From NCBI RefSeq assembly GCF_965216145.1, contig NZ_OZ244149.1, forward strand, positions 1,612,001 through 1,676,000: 64,000 nucleotides of DNA. Direction: 5' to 3'. The DNA comes from Palauibacter sp965216145. GTDB lineage: Bacteria; Gemmatimonadota; Gemmatimonadetes; Palauibacterales; Palauibacteraceae. Within the stretch, counting starts at the first letter, position 1. Each line of letters starts with the position of its first letter. This document shows positions 8,758 to 17,435 of this stretch, in pieces. The notes beneath the pieces were generated by a model that worked only from the letters and a program-made list of their open reading frames with translations, searched no databases and was not told the DNA's origin. Both the position numbers and the translations under genes were made by a program.

Positions 8758-9948
8758 ATGCCGTTCCTGGCCACGCTTCTGGTCACGCATGTGGCGCTTG
8801 CCGCGTGTGGCGGCCTCTCGGGGGGCGATGGCTCGGCCACCGTTCGGGATACGCTCCCCTCCGGCGTCGTGCGGGTCACGAATACGCTTCCCGCCGATGC
8901 GCCGCCCATGTGGCGTCTGGTCGAGGAACTGCGGGTCGGGGCCGTCGATGGCGACGGTCCGGATGTGTTCGGGGAGCTGGAAGCGCTCGCCCCCCTGCCG
9001 GGGGGCGGCTTCGCCGTCATCGAGGCGCAGGCGCGGGAGGTCCGCGTGTTCGGCCCCGGCGGCGAGCATGTGGCGACCCACGGGAGGAAAGGCGGGGGCC
9101 CCGGCGAGTTTGAGAATGCGATCGATCTCATGCTCGGGCCGCAGGAGCGCCTGTGGGTGGCGGACCCCGGCAACGTACGCATGTCGGTGCTCGATCCGGT
9201 CGCGGGGTTTGTGGAGTCTTTTCCCTTGCCCTTCCCGTTGTGGGGATTCGCCTGGGACGGTGCGATGACGGCGGACGGCCGCATCCTCGAGTTCTCCTTC
9301 GATCGCGGCCAGTCCCGGGAGATCCTTCGGGTCTACGACCTCACGATGACACAGGTGGATTCCATCTCGCTCAAGGAGGTGGAGGTATTCGAGCCGGAGG
9401 ACGATCCGGGGATCTTCGTCCAGGATCTGGGCGGCGGGTCCCAATACATGCGTGGGGTTCCCTTCCATCCGTCGGGCCTCCGGTATCTCGACGCGCAGGG
9501 GGCCATTTGGTCCAAGCCCCGCGGGGATCCCGACTACGTGATCCGGAAGTGGCTGCCGGGCGGAGACACGACCCTGATCCTCGAGACGCGGCGCCCGGCG
9601 GTGCCGGTGACAACTGCCGAACGCGACTCGGTGATCGCCCGCATACGCGAGAGCTTCCGGAGGTCCGGGGCCACGGCCGAGTTGGACTGGTCCCGGATCC
9701 CCGCCGTCAAGTCGGCGGTGGAGGATGTCTTTGTTTCTGCGGAGGGTGATGTGTGGGTGCGCACGCCGTCGCCCGTCGCCGAGACCACCTTCGATGTCTA
9801 CGCACCCGACGGCTCCTACGTGGGTACGGCCGTTGGCGCCGCCAGACTCACGCACCCCGTCGTCCGAGGCAATGCCTTCTGGGCGTTCGTAAGTGACGAT
9901 TTTAATGTACCCTACGTCATCCGCGCCCGAATCACGCCCACTCGGTGA
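8758..9948 (+). CDS. 6-bladed beta-propeller lipoprotein, second subfamily
   Basis: The chosen start ATG at 8758 has GAGGG 6 nt upstream and begins a clean lipoprotein leader MPFLATLLVTHVALAAC (lipobox LAAC), giving 396 residues. An ATG at 8707 in the same frame would add 17 residues before the leader. It has VRDTLPSGVVRVTN, the opening blade LVEELRVGAVDGDGPDVFGE, the motif GGGPGEFENA, and a C-terminus ending VPYVIRARITPTR. It is the intact counterpart of the amber-interrupted gene at 6123, to which it aligns over the whole length, including the AERDSVI helix and the WSRIPxxK segment. Function unknown. It ends 8 nt before the next start, with the ribosome site of that gene between them. Confidence 0.87.
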   Translation: MPFLATLLVTHVALAACGGLSGGDGSATVRDTLPSGVVRVTNTLPADAPPMWRLVEELRVGAVDGDGPDVFGELEALAPLPGGGFAVIEAQAREVRVFGPGGEHVATHGRKGGGPGEFENAIDLMLGPQERLWVADPGNVRMSVLDPVAGFVESFPLPFPLWGFAWDGAMTADGRILEFSFDRGQSREILRVYDLTMTQVDSISLKEVEVFEPEDDPGIFVQDLGGGSQYMRGVPFHPSGLRYLDAQGAIWSKPRGDPDYVIRKWLPGGDTTLILETRRPAVPVTTAERDSVIARIRESFRRSGATAELDWSRIPAVKSAVEDVFVSAEGDVWVRTPSPVAETTFDVYAPDGSYVGTAVGAARLTHPVVRGNAFWAFVSDDFNVPYVIRARITPTR

Positions 9949-9956
9949 GGTGAGTC

Positions 9957-11174
9957 GTGAAGATCGCTCCGCGTCCCGCCCTGTTGGCCGCCGCCGTCGT
10001 CGCCGTCGCCTGCGAGAGCACGGGCGGCGGACGCTCGGGACTTGAGTCCGCCGCGCGCGACAGCGCGGGCATCACGATCGTCGAGAACCAGGAACCCGCA
10101 TCGGAGACTCGCCTCGGCTGGCTCATCGGCGAAGCCCCGATTCTCTCCATCGGCGCCCTCGAGGGAGACCCGGCGTACGAGTTGTACCAGGTCATGGACG
10201 CCAGGAAGCTGCCGGACGGCAGAATCGTCGTCGCCAACGGAGGGTCCGGCGAACTGCGCGTGTTCGACGAGTCCGGCACGCACCTGGAGTCGTGGGGAGG
10301 ACGGGGCGAAGGGCCGGGTGAGTTCGGCGAGGTTCTCGCTCCCTTTAGCGTCGAGCACTGGCCCGGCGATTCCATCGCAGCCTCGGACCCGTTTGCGAGG
10401 AGGGTGACGATCTTCGACGCGCAGGGCGAGCCCGGCCGCACCTTCGTGCCGGAGGAGGCCTACTACCGCCTCATCGGGGTGCTGCCAAACGGAAGGATGT
10501 TTCTGAGTACCCTGGCCACCTTCATGGTCGGAACCATGGGGACGGGAATGGTTCGCAGAGAGCTCGAATACGCCATCGCAGCGCCGGAGGGCAGCGTGCA
10601 GACGGCGCTCGGAGCGTATCCGGAGTCGGAACGGTACATCATAGACGACGACCGGGGGATGCGCGTGTATCCGCCGCCCTTCGCCCACTCCGCCCTCGCC
10701 GGCATCTGGGGCGACTTGATCGTCCTCGGCACAAACGACCTCTATGAGCTCCGGGCCTATGCGACGGACGGCACGCTGGCGAAGATCGTTCGCCGGGAGC
10801 ACGACGTTCGGAGTCCGACCCCATCCGACCGGGACGCCCATCTCGACGAGCTGTACGCGGACCGCACCGAGCAGCAGCGCGCGAGGGCGCGCGCCGAACT
10901 GGAGGACATGCCGCTCCTGGAGACCTTCCCCGCGTTCGGTCGGGTCCTGACCGACTCCCGGGGGCATCTCTGGGTCGAGGACTACCAGTTGCCCGGCGCA
11001 TCCCCTCCCCCGTGGACCGTTTTCGATCCCGAGGGCCGGGTGCTCGGCCTCATGGACCTCCCGCCGGATCTGAACGTCTTCGAGATCGGCGAGGACTACC
11101 TTCTGGGCACCGCATCCGACGATTTCGGCATCGAGCGCGTACAGCTCTGGCCGCTCGATCGCTCCGGTTTCTGA
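9957..11174 (+). CDS. 6-bladed beta-propeller lipoprotein, last of the array
   Basis: The GTG at 9957 follows GGTGAGG and gives 405 residues. The leader ends in VAVAC and is followed by a Gly-rich linker. It has RDSAGITIVENQE, the motif GRGEGPGEFGE near residue 120, the PFARRVTIFDAQG blade near 145, the IVRREHDVRSPTPSDRD segment near 280 and the ending LGTASDDFGIERVQLWPLDRS. This gene is the parent of a damaged partial copy at about 14155-14936, with which it shares near-identical stretches (for example NGRMFLSTLATFMVG). The similarity extends past its stop into the leader of a DUF2723 gene, so gene and downstream neighbour were duplicated together. Function unknown. Confidence 0.88.
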   Translation: MKIAPRPALLAAAVVAVACESTGGGRSGLESAARDSAGITIVENQEPASETRLGWLIGEAPILSIGALEGDPAYELYQVMDARKLPDGRIVVANGGSGELRVFDESGTHLESWGGRGEGPGEFGEVLAPFSVEHWPGDSIAASDPFARRVTIFDAQGEPGRTFVPEEAYYRLIGVLPNGRMFLSTLATFMVGTMGTGMVRRELEYAIAAPEGSVQTALGAYPESERYIIDDDRGMRVYPPPFAHSALAGIWGDLIVLGTNDLYELRAYATDGTLAKIVRREHDVRSPTPSDRDAHLDELYADRTEQQRARARAELEDMPLLETFPAFGRVLTDSRGHLWVEDYQLPGASPPPWTVFDPEGRVLGLMDLPPDLNVFEIGEDYLLGTASDDFGIERVQLWPLDRSGF

Positions 11175-11309
11175 CGGGCCGCGCGACGGCTCGCTCCCAC
11201 CCCCACCGAGGGCTAGAGTTTCGGCCTGCGGTTGAACCGCCTCGGATGTCCGGTACCTCTGGCGGCAGCTTCCACGCGAACTGCCTGATCCGGGGGGCGT
11301 AGCAGGGGC

Positions 11310-11492
11310 GTGATGAACGGCATCGAGCGCGAAAAGATCGGCCCGCTGACGCTCCGCCTGTGGGCGCTGCTGACGGCGCTTGCCGTGTGGGCTCTCTATC
11401 TGCCCAGAGGGCTCCGGTCTCGCGATGAGGTCGTCTTCGACCTGTTCGCCGTCCGGCCGGATCCGGTTTCGGTCGGCCGCAGCGCCGTATGA
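11310..11492 (+). pseudogene. DUF2723 N-terminal stub
   Basis: From the double ATG at 11310 the first 30 residues (MMNGIEREKIGPLTLRLWAL and on to ALYL) match the intact DUF2723 gene at 15068 residue for residue. Similarity ends abruptly at about 11402, where the intact gene continues LLTIAPTTGFWD but this copy reads PRGLRSRDEVVFDLF and stops at 11492. Only the first membrane helix remains. The 140 bases upstream also resemble those upstream of 15068. This is a truncated duplicate, not a functional gene. Confidence 0.8.
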
Positions 11493-12228
11493 CTTGCGGA
11501 TGTCGCCGCCCAGGTCGGGATGGCCGCCCAGGTCGCCGTGCATCGGGCGGCGGGCCATACCGGGGAGAGTCCGGACCTTGCCTCCGGCGCCGTTTTTCGG
11601 GTGGTACAGGGGGCATTTCGGAGAACCTACGGGCCGTAGAATCGCTCAGAATCGACGATCGCCGGTCTGCGAGGGGTATGGGTAGGGCGGAATATGACGA
11701 CGCGGAGGGAGCGCTGCCGTCGCCAAGGAGTGACGGGTCGTGCCCGTCTCCTCGTCCGTCCGTGAAGCTGTCGGCCAAGAGGCCGGGGAGCTGGCCCGCG
11801 ACGTTTGCGTGACCACCGTCTCCGGCGGCGCGCTGGAGCGCCGAGTGCGCGGGTTTCGACTTCGACTGCGCGCCCGCCGCGGCGCGCTACGATGACCGAT
11901 CCCCGCCACAGCGTCCCCACCGTCCAATGTCGCCCCGGCTGGCGAGACGATCCCACCTTCTAGGAGTGCCACCGTCCCGCTCCGGTCACCATCGAGCAGC
12001 CGTTGGTTGGGCACGATTGGGGCGAGGTTCTGGAGGCCCGTACGACAATAAAGATGCGCGTGACGGGTGTTCCCCCGCAACGAAACGGCGGGTTTCTCTC
12101 GTCAGAAAGGCCGGGTTGTCTCCCCGCTGGCGGCGCCGTTATGCGTTGTCCATATTGTAGATACGCACTTGCGGTTGCCCCTCGGTGACCGCCTGCCCAG
12201 AGCCACATCATCCGAAAAGAGACATCTC
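11493..12228. other. Gap without a convincing gene
   Basis: About 735 bases separate the DUF2723 stub from the Cys-rich gene. Frames on both strands are Arg/Pro/Ser-rich and show no family signature. The best small candidate is a GTG frame at 11740-11895 (51 residues, beginning MPVSSSVREAVGQEAGELAR) preceded by AAGGAG at 9-nt spacing; I cannot identify it and it may be chance. The region is probably residue of the deletion that truncated the stub. Confidence 0.5.
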
Positions 12229-12738
12229 ATGAACAAGTGGTTGACTCGCTTCGTCCCCATGCTCGCCGCGCTGACGCTCACCATAGCGCCCAGCGCCAGC
12301 GACACCGCGTTGCCTTCGCCTGCGGACTTGGCTGTGGAACCCGTCGCCTTCGCTTACGCCGCCAAGTTGGAAAAGGTGCTCCCGCAGATGTGCGTGTCCT
12401 GCTCGCCGTGCGGCAAGAAAGGCCACGAGCACACAGAGGAGGCCCCACCTGCCGGTGGCGTCTTGGCGTACCATCCGCATGATTGCCTCCAAGGCGGCGG
12501 GTGTGACTGGCATCCGAGTTGCGGCTTGGGCGATCAAGCCATGTTGGCGGCAGCCGATCTGATCGACTCCCTGAGGGGAAGCACACCGGCCCAGCTGGCG
12601 TCGCTGGTGGAACGCTATTCGCATCTGGTGCAAATCAACGAGGCACGTCGAGTGCTTCAGCTGATCGGGTGCAACAACCGAATCGTTGCCAGCTACTCAT
12701 CCCAGACGATTCCCGCACTGGAAGCCCTCCTCTTGTAG
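12229..12738 (+). CDS. Small secreted Cys/His-rich protein
   Basis: This 169-residue protein starts at the ATG at 12229 (upstream GAAAAGAGAC, a modest ribosome site). MNKWLTRFVPMLAALTLTIA is a signal peptide without lipobox. The mature part has a dense Cys/His cluster: CVSCSPCGKKGHEH at about residues 55-68, then HPHDCLQGGGCDWHPSC near 85-101, which would suit metal binding or disulfides. A helical segment (QLASLVERYSHLVQINEARR) and one last Cys follow. I do not recognise the family. It lies 24 bases upstream of a propeller gene on the same strand, so the two are probably co-transcribed. A comparable pair, unrelated in sequence but alike in layout, is at 59310-60655. Confidence 0.7.
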   Translation: MNKWLTRFVPMLAALTLTIAPSASDTALPSPADLAVEPVAFAYAAKLEKVLPQMCVSCSPCGKKGHEHTEEAPPAGGVLAYHPHDCLQGGGCDWHPSCGLGDQAMLAAADLIDSLRGSTPAQLASLVERYSHLVQINEARRVLQLIGCNNRIVASYSSQTIPALEALLL

Positions 12739-12762
12739 GGCGTCCGGAAAGGACGGCGCGAA

Positions 12763-13890
12763 ATGGACTCCGAATATTCCCCCGAGAGTTCGTCCCCGGT
12801 CCTTCTCCTCTGCGCGGCCTTGGCGGTTTCGCTGCTCGGCCCGTTGCGGGCGGCGGCCCAGAACCTGCCCCAGCCCGTCGCCGTGGCATCATGCGAAGAG
12901 GCTTGCGGAATCAGCTTGGATCTGGAGATGGAGTACGGCGACGATTCCGGGCCGGGAATGCTCGACTTGGTCGGGTGGGTCAAGGCCTATCGAGATGCCT
13001 CGGGGCGGACATACCTCGTCGGCGAGCCGATCGACAACGTGCTGGTGTTCGATTCCGACGGAAGCTTCCGTCGACGTTTCGGCAGCAGTGGATCCGGCCC
13101 CGGTGAACTCAAAGACGGTTCTTCGCTCGTCGTGACGGGCGACGGAGAGTTATCGGTCCTCGACCGCGGACGCGGAGTGATCTTGAACTTCGACCACACC
13201 GGGCGCCTTCGCAGCGAGGTCAAGACTGTCGGATGGGTGCCGCACGGAACGCGCACCTTCGCATGGGATGGACCCCAAGTCATCCATGTGGCCAATCTGG
13301 CCACGCGGGACCGGATCGGATTCCCTCTCCATCTCGTCAACGTCGAGACCGGCGAGATCGAGCGCTCGTTCGGCTCGACGACGGGCGAGCACGAGTTGGG
13401 CGGCAACCCCGGCCTTCATCCCGTAGCCGTCCGCCAAGACCAACGGATCTGGATGGCCGTGGGGTTCGAGAGATATGACATCGCTCTCTGGGACATGAAT
13501 CGACCGCACCGGTTCCTTCGGCATGAGGCAAGCTGGTTTCCCGAGCAGACGCGGGGCGACCTGACGCACGGTGGAATGGACAAGCCTCCACAGCCCTTCA
13601 TCTACGCCCTCGCCCTGAGCGAATCCGACTCGCTCCTGTGGGTTGCGGCGAGCGTCGCCGACGAAGAATGGCGGAAGGCCGACCTGTACAGCGGAGACGA
13701 CGACAACTATTACGATGACATCCTCGAAGTCATCGACCTGCGGACGAACAGAGTGATTGCCAGCCAGCGCTTCGACCATAGCTTCCACCTCGTTGAAGCG
13801 GGCCTGCTCGGGAGACTCGCGATCACCACAAATGGCTCGGTCCGATACCAAACGTTCCGAGCGCGGTTCGAGGCAGCGACCGGGCGGTAA
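12763..13890 (+). CDS. 6-bladed beta-propeller secreted protein, partner of the Cys-rich gene
   Basis: This 375-residue protein starts at the ATG at 12763, with GGAAAGG upstream. The leader has a hydrophobic core LLLCAALAVSLLGPLRAAAQ and a signal peptidase I type site (AAAQ), with no lipobox. The mature N-terminus holds CEEACGISLDLEMEYG, a CxxxC not found in the main array. The blade motif GSSGSGPGELKDG is near residue 110. A very acidic stretch SGDDDNYYDDILEV lies near 310 and could bind a cation. The DSAGVxIVEN segment is absent, so it is a separate lineage from the array. Together with the Cys-rich protein upstream it forms a two-gene unit; interaction between the products is inference only. 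Confidence 0.8.
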   Translation: MDSEYSPESSSPVLLLCAALAVSLLGPLRAAAQNLPQPVAVASCEEACGISLDLEMEYGDDSGPGMLDLVGWVKAYRDASGRTYLVGEPIDNVLVFDSDGSFRRRFGSSGSGPGELKDGSSLVVTGDGELSVLDRGRGVILNFDHTGRLRSEVKTVGWVPHGTRTFAWDGPQVIHVANLATRDRIGFPLHLVNVETGEIERSFGSTTGEHELGGNPGLHPVAVRQDQRIWMAVGFERYDIALWDMNRPHRFLRHEASWFPEQTRGDLTHGGMDKPPQPFIYALALSESDSLLWVAASVADEEWRKADLYSGDDDNYYDDILEVIDLRTNRVIASQRFDHSFHLVEAGLLGRLAITTNGSVRYQTFRARFEAATGR

Positions 13891-13935
13891 GCGACAGAGC
13901 GTTCAGCCGCCCATGCAGCGGAGCCCGTTCGCCGG

Positions 13936-14936
13936 ATGGGCGGCATCGGTCGCGCCGCTGAATTGTGCTGGTCCTGGGATCTGGAGGCTTCGGGGTTTCG
14001 AGGCCGCGTAATCGTTCGGCCAGCCGTGGAATCAATCCGTCTTCCGCGGAGGGCAAGGCGAACAGAACCCTACCGTTCCTGGGTCGGTATAGAGGAGGAG
14101 TGGCTCGCCGGACACATGATCCTGTTCGATACCGAAACAGGAGCTCTCGACACGCCCGTTTGCGAGGAGGGTGACGATCTCCGACGCGCAGGGCGCGCCC
14201 GGCCGCACCTTCGTGCCGGAGGAGGCCTACTACCGCGTCATCGGCGTGCTGCCAAACGGAAGGATGTTTCTGAGTACCCTGGCCACCTTCATGGTCGGTA
14301 CCGTGGGGACGGGAATGGTTCGCAGAGAAGTCGAATACGCGATCGCGTCGCCGGACGGCAGCTTGCATGCGGCGCTCGGGACGTATCCGGCGTCGGAGTG
14401 GTACTTATTCGCCGAAGGCGGGCGCATGGCCGTGTACCCACAGCCTTTCCGCCACTCCGCCATCGCTCAAGTCTGGGGGGATCTGATCGTCATCGGCCCG
14501 AACGATCTCTACGAAATCCGGGCCTTTACGGCGGACGGCGCACTGACGAAGATCGTTCGCCGGGAGCACGACGTTCGGAGTCCGACCCCATCCGACCGGG
14601 ACGACCATCTTGCCGAGCAGTACGGGGACGACACGGAGCCGGAATGGGTTGTTGGCCGCGCTCGAGGACATGCCGCTCCTGGAGACCTTCCCCGCGTTCG
14701 GTCGGGTCCTGACCGACTCCCGCGGCTATCTCTGGGTGGAGGACTACCAGTTGCCCGGCGAGTCGGTTCCCGCGTGGACGGTCTTCGACTCCCAGGGCCG
14801 GGTGCTGGGCCTGCTGGACCTGCCCCCGGACCTGAGCGTCTTCGAGATCGGCGAAGACTACATTCTCGGCCGGGTGTCCGACGACCTCGGAATCGAGCGC
14901 GTGCAACTCTGGCCGCTCGAGCGCTCCGGTCCCTGA
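13936..14936 (+). pseudogene. Chimeric, frameshifted 6-bladed propeller remnant
   Basis: Pieces of two different propeller genes are joined here. In one frame 14067-14158 encodes EEEWLAGHMILFDTETGALDT, which matches the segment WRLGHMARVDMETGALDT of the gene at the left edge. At about 14155 the sequence switches to PFARRVTISDAQG in another frame, matching the middle of the gene at 9957. That match continues to about 14645, where a one-base shift moves it to the frame ALEDMPLLETFPAFGRVLTD, ending at 14936. There is no signal peptide. The tail and the sequence after the stop resemble 11080-11310. This is a recombination product that has lost function. Confidence 0.8.
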
Positions 14937-15067
14937 CGGGCCGCGCGACCGCTCGCACCCACCGCGACCGGCGGCTAGTTTCGGCGCGCAAGTAAGCCGC
15001 CTCGGATCGCGAGTTGAGGCGGCATCTCCCCGCGCGAACTTCGTGATCAAAGGCGCGTAGCACCGGC

Positions 15068-17395
15068 GTGATGAACGGCATCGAGCGCGAAAAGATCGGC
15101 CCGCTGACGCTCCGCCTGTGGGCGCTGCTGACGGCGCTCGCCGTGTGGGCTCTCTATCTGCTCACCATCGCGCCCACGACCGGCTTCTGGGACACCTCCG
15201 AGTACGTCACCACGGCGCACATCCTCGGGCTGCCGCACCCGCCGGGGAATCCGGGCTTCGTCCTCGTCGGGCGCGTGTGGGATCTGCTGCTGGGGTTCAC
15301 CGGCCTCCCGGTCGCCCTGCGGATCAACGTGCTCAGCGCCACCCTTTCGGCGGGGGCGAGCTTCTTCTCCTTCCTCGCCGTGGCGCGCATGGTCGCGCAC
15401 TTCCGCCAGAACCGGCACGAGGTCCTGGTCGCGGCCATGGTCGCGGTGTGGATCGGGGCGACCGCCTTCACCGTATGGACCCAGTCGAACCTGAACGAGA
15501 AGGTCTACACCCTCTCCCTCTTCGTCGTCTCTCTCGTCAGCTATCTGGCGATGCTCTGGATGGACGAGGCGGACACCGCGCGCGGGAACCGTCTGCTCCT
15601 GCTGATCGCGCTCGTACTCGGCCTGGGGTGGTCGAACCACACCATGTCGCTGCTGCCGGGGCCGGCGCTCGCGGTCTTCGTGCTCCTGCACCGCTGGCGG
15701 GCCGCGCTGAACCCGCGGGTTCTGGGGCTCGGGGTCCTGCTGTTCGCGATCGGGTACTCGGTGCAGCTCCTGTTCGTCCCCATCCGTTCGGCGCAGAACC
15801 CGATCATCGACGAGGCGGATCCCGAGTGCCCGACAGTCGTGTCGGCGATCACACCCAAGCGTATGGACGACCGGTTCGGGAACAGCAAGCTCTCCGTGGC
15901 CTGCGAGCCGCTCGCCCTGTCGCTGATCCGGGACCAGTACGGCCCCGGTCCGGTCACGCAGCGCCAGGCCCCGCTGACGGCCCAGTACGCGAACTACTGG
16001 CAGTACTTCGACTGGCAGTGGGCGCGGTCGCTGCCCCCGGCCGGGCGCCTCGCCGCGAGCATGATCTTCCTCTTCCTCGCCCTGCTCGGCCTCTGGACCC
16101 ACTTCCGCAGCGACCGGAAGACGTTCGTCTACGCGGGGACCCTGCTGTTCACCGTCACGCTGCTCCTCGTCTACTACCTCAACTTCAAGTACGGCTACTC
16201 GCTCTATGTGCAGGAGGTGCCGAGCATCCTGGAGCACGAAGTCCGGGAGCGGGACTACTTCTACATCATCGGGTTCCAGATGTGGGGCATCTACGCTGGG
16301 CTGGGACTCGTGGCGCTGTGGGGGCAGTGGACCGGCCCCCCGCGGCCGGGTCCGACGCGGAGCTACCGCAACGCGGAACCGGACGAGCGGCCGGCCGGGT
16401 TCGGCCCGCGGCACCGGAAGGCGGCGCCGCTGCTCGCGGTCGCCCTCATCCCCCTCTTCTTCAACTACTCCCGCGCCGACCGGACGGGGGACAGCGCGGC
16501 CCGCGACTGGGCGTACAACATCCTCCAGTCGGTGGAGCCGTACGCGGTGCTGTTCACCAACGGCGACAACGACACTTTCCCGCTCTGGTATCTGCAGGAG
16601 GTCGAGGGGATCCGGCGCGACGTGACCGTGATCGTGCACTCCTATCTCGGCACGAACTGGTATCCGAAGCAGCTGCGGGCTCTGACGGCACCGTGCGAGC
16701 CGGGGCAGTCGTCGGAGGACTCACCGACGACGATCGTGTGCCAGCGGCCGTTCGACGGGGAGAACGCGGCGAGCCCGTACGCCGACATGGACGCGACCCC
16801 GCCCTCGCGTTCGATCATCGCGTTGAGTGACGCGCAGATCGACGGGGTCGGCGCGGGTTTCGCGATCGCCCGGGACACGGCGTTCCGCCTCACGAACTGG
16901 GTCACGGGGACGGTGCGGGCCGGCCAGACGATCCTCTATCCGGACATCCTGGTGTTCCACATCGCCCAGCAGGCGCTGGGCGACCGGCCGGTCTACTTCG
17001 CGGCCACCGCTCCGCCCGTGTACGGAAAGTGGGGGTTCCAGCCGCACCTGGTCCGGCACGGGCTCGCGTTCAAGCTCGTGGACGCCCCGCTCGAGGCCAC
17101 CGAAGAGCTCGTCGACCTGCGCGAGTACATGCCGAACACGGTGTCGCCGACCTGGAACGACCGGGCGAGGACGGAGGAACTGCTCTGGAACGTGTTCGAG
17201 GTCGAAGGCGTGCTGGACTGGGAGGAGTGGCCGGAGCCCTCCACGGCGTCGAGCATCCCGGCCCAGTACTACCTCGCTTACTACCTCCAGGGGATGACGG
17301 AGGAACACCTGGGGGACGTGGAAGCCGCCGAGCAGTCGTACCTGCGCGCGGACCACTTCGGCCTGCTCGCCGGCTTGGGAGGGCCCCGGAACTGA
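15068..17395 (+). CDS. DUF2723 membrane protein, glycosyltransferase-C-like
   Basis: This 775-residue polytopic inner-membrane protein is close to the usual DUF2723 length. The first loop after TM1 has TTGFWDTSEYVTTAHILG with the acidic residues typical of GT-C enzymes, followed by LPHPPGNP and, later, TQSNLNEKVY. About ten hydrophobic segments follow up to residue 480, then a soluble domain beginning TNGDNDTFPLWYLQEVEGIR. DUF2723 is distantly related to protein O-mannosyltransferases; the sugar donor and target are unknown. Either ATG of the ATGATG at 15068 could start. A paralogue follows 40 bases downstream, and a stub of a third copy is at 11310. The proximity and co-duplication with propeller lipoproteins suggest, as inference, that these may be substrates. 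Confidence 0.88.
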   Translation: MMNGIEREKIGPLTLRLWALLTALAVWALYLLTIAPTTGFWDTSEYVTTAHILGLPHPPGNPGFVLVGRVWDLLLGFTGLPVALRINVLSATLSAGASFFSFLAVARMVAHFRQNRHEVLVAAMVAVWIGATAFTVWTQSNLNEKVYTLSLFVVSLVSYLAMLWMDEADTARGNRLLLLIALVLGLGWSNHTMSLLPGPALAVFVLLHRWRAALNPRVLGLGVLLFAIGYSVQLLFVPIRSAQNPIIDEADPECPTVVSAITPKRMDDRFGNSKLSVACEPLALSLIRDQYGPGPVTQRQAPLTAQYANYWQYFDWQWARSLPPAGRLAASMIFLFLALLGLWTHFRSDRKTFVYAGTLLFTVTLLLVYYLNFKYGYSLYVQEVPSILEHEVRERDYFYIIGFQMWGIYAGLGLVALWGQWTGPPRPGPTRSYRNAEPDERPAGFGPRHRKAAPLLAVALIPLFFNYSRADRTGDSAARDWAYNILQSVEPYAVLFTNGDNDTFPLWYLQEVEGIRRDVTVIVHSYLGTNWYPKQLRALTAPCEPGQSSEDSPTTIVCQRPFDGENAASPYADMDATPPSRSIIALSDAQIDGVGAGFAIARDTAFRLTNWVTGTVRAGQTILYPDILVFHIAQQALGDRPVYFAATAPPVYGKWGFQPHLVRHGLAFKLVDAPLEATEELVDLREYMPNTVSPTWNDRARTEELLWNVFEVEGVLDWEEWPEPSTASSIPAQYYLAYYLQGMTEEHLGDVEAAEQSYLRADHFGLLAGLGGPRN

Positions 17396-17435
17396 GGCCG
17401 GCAGCGGGACTTCGTGGCGTCCCGGGAGCGACCTG

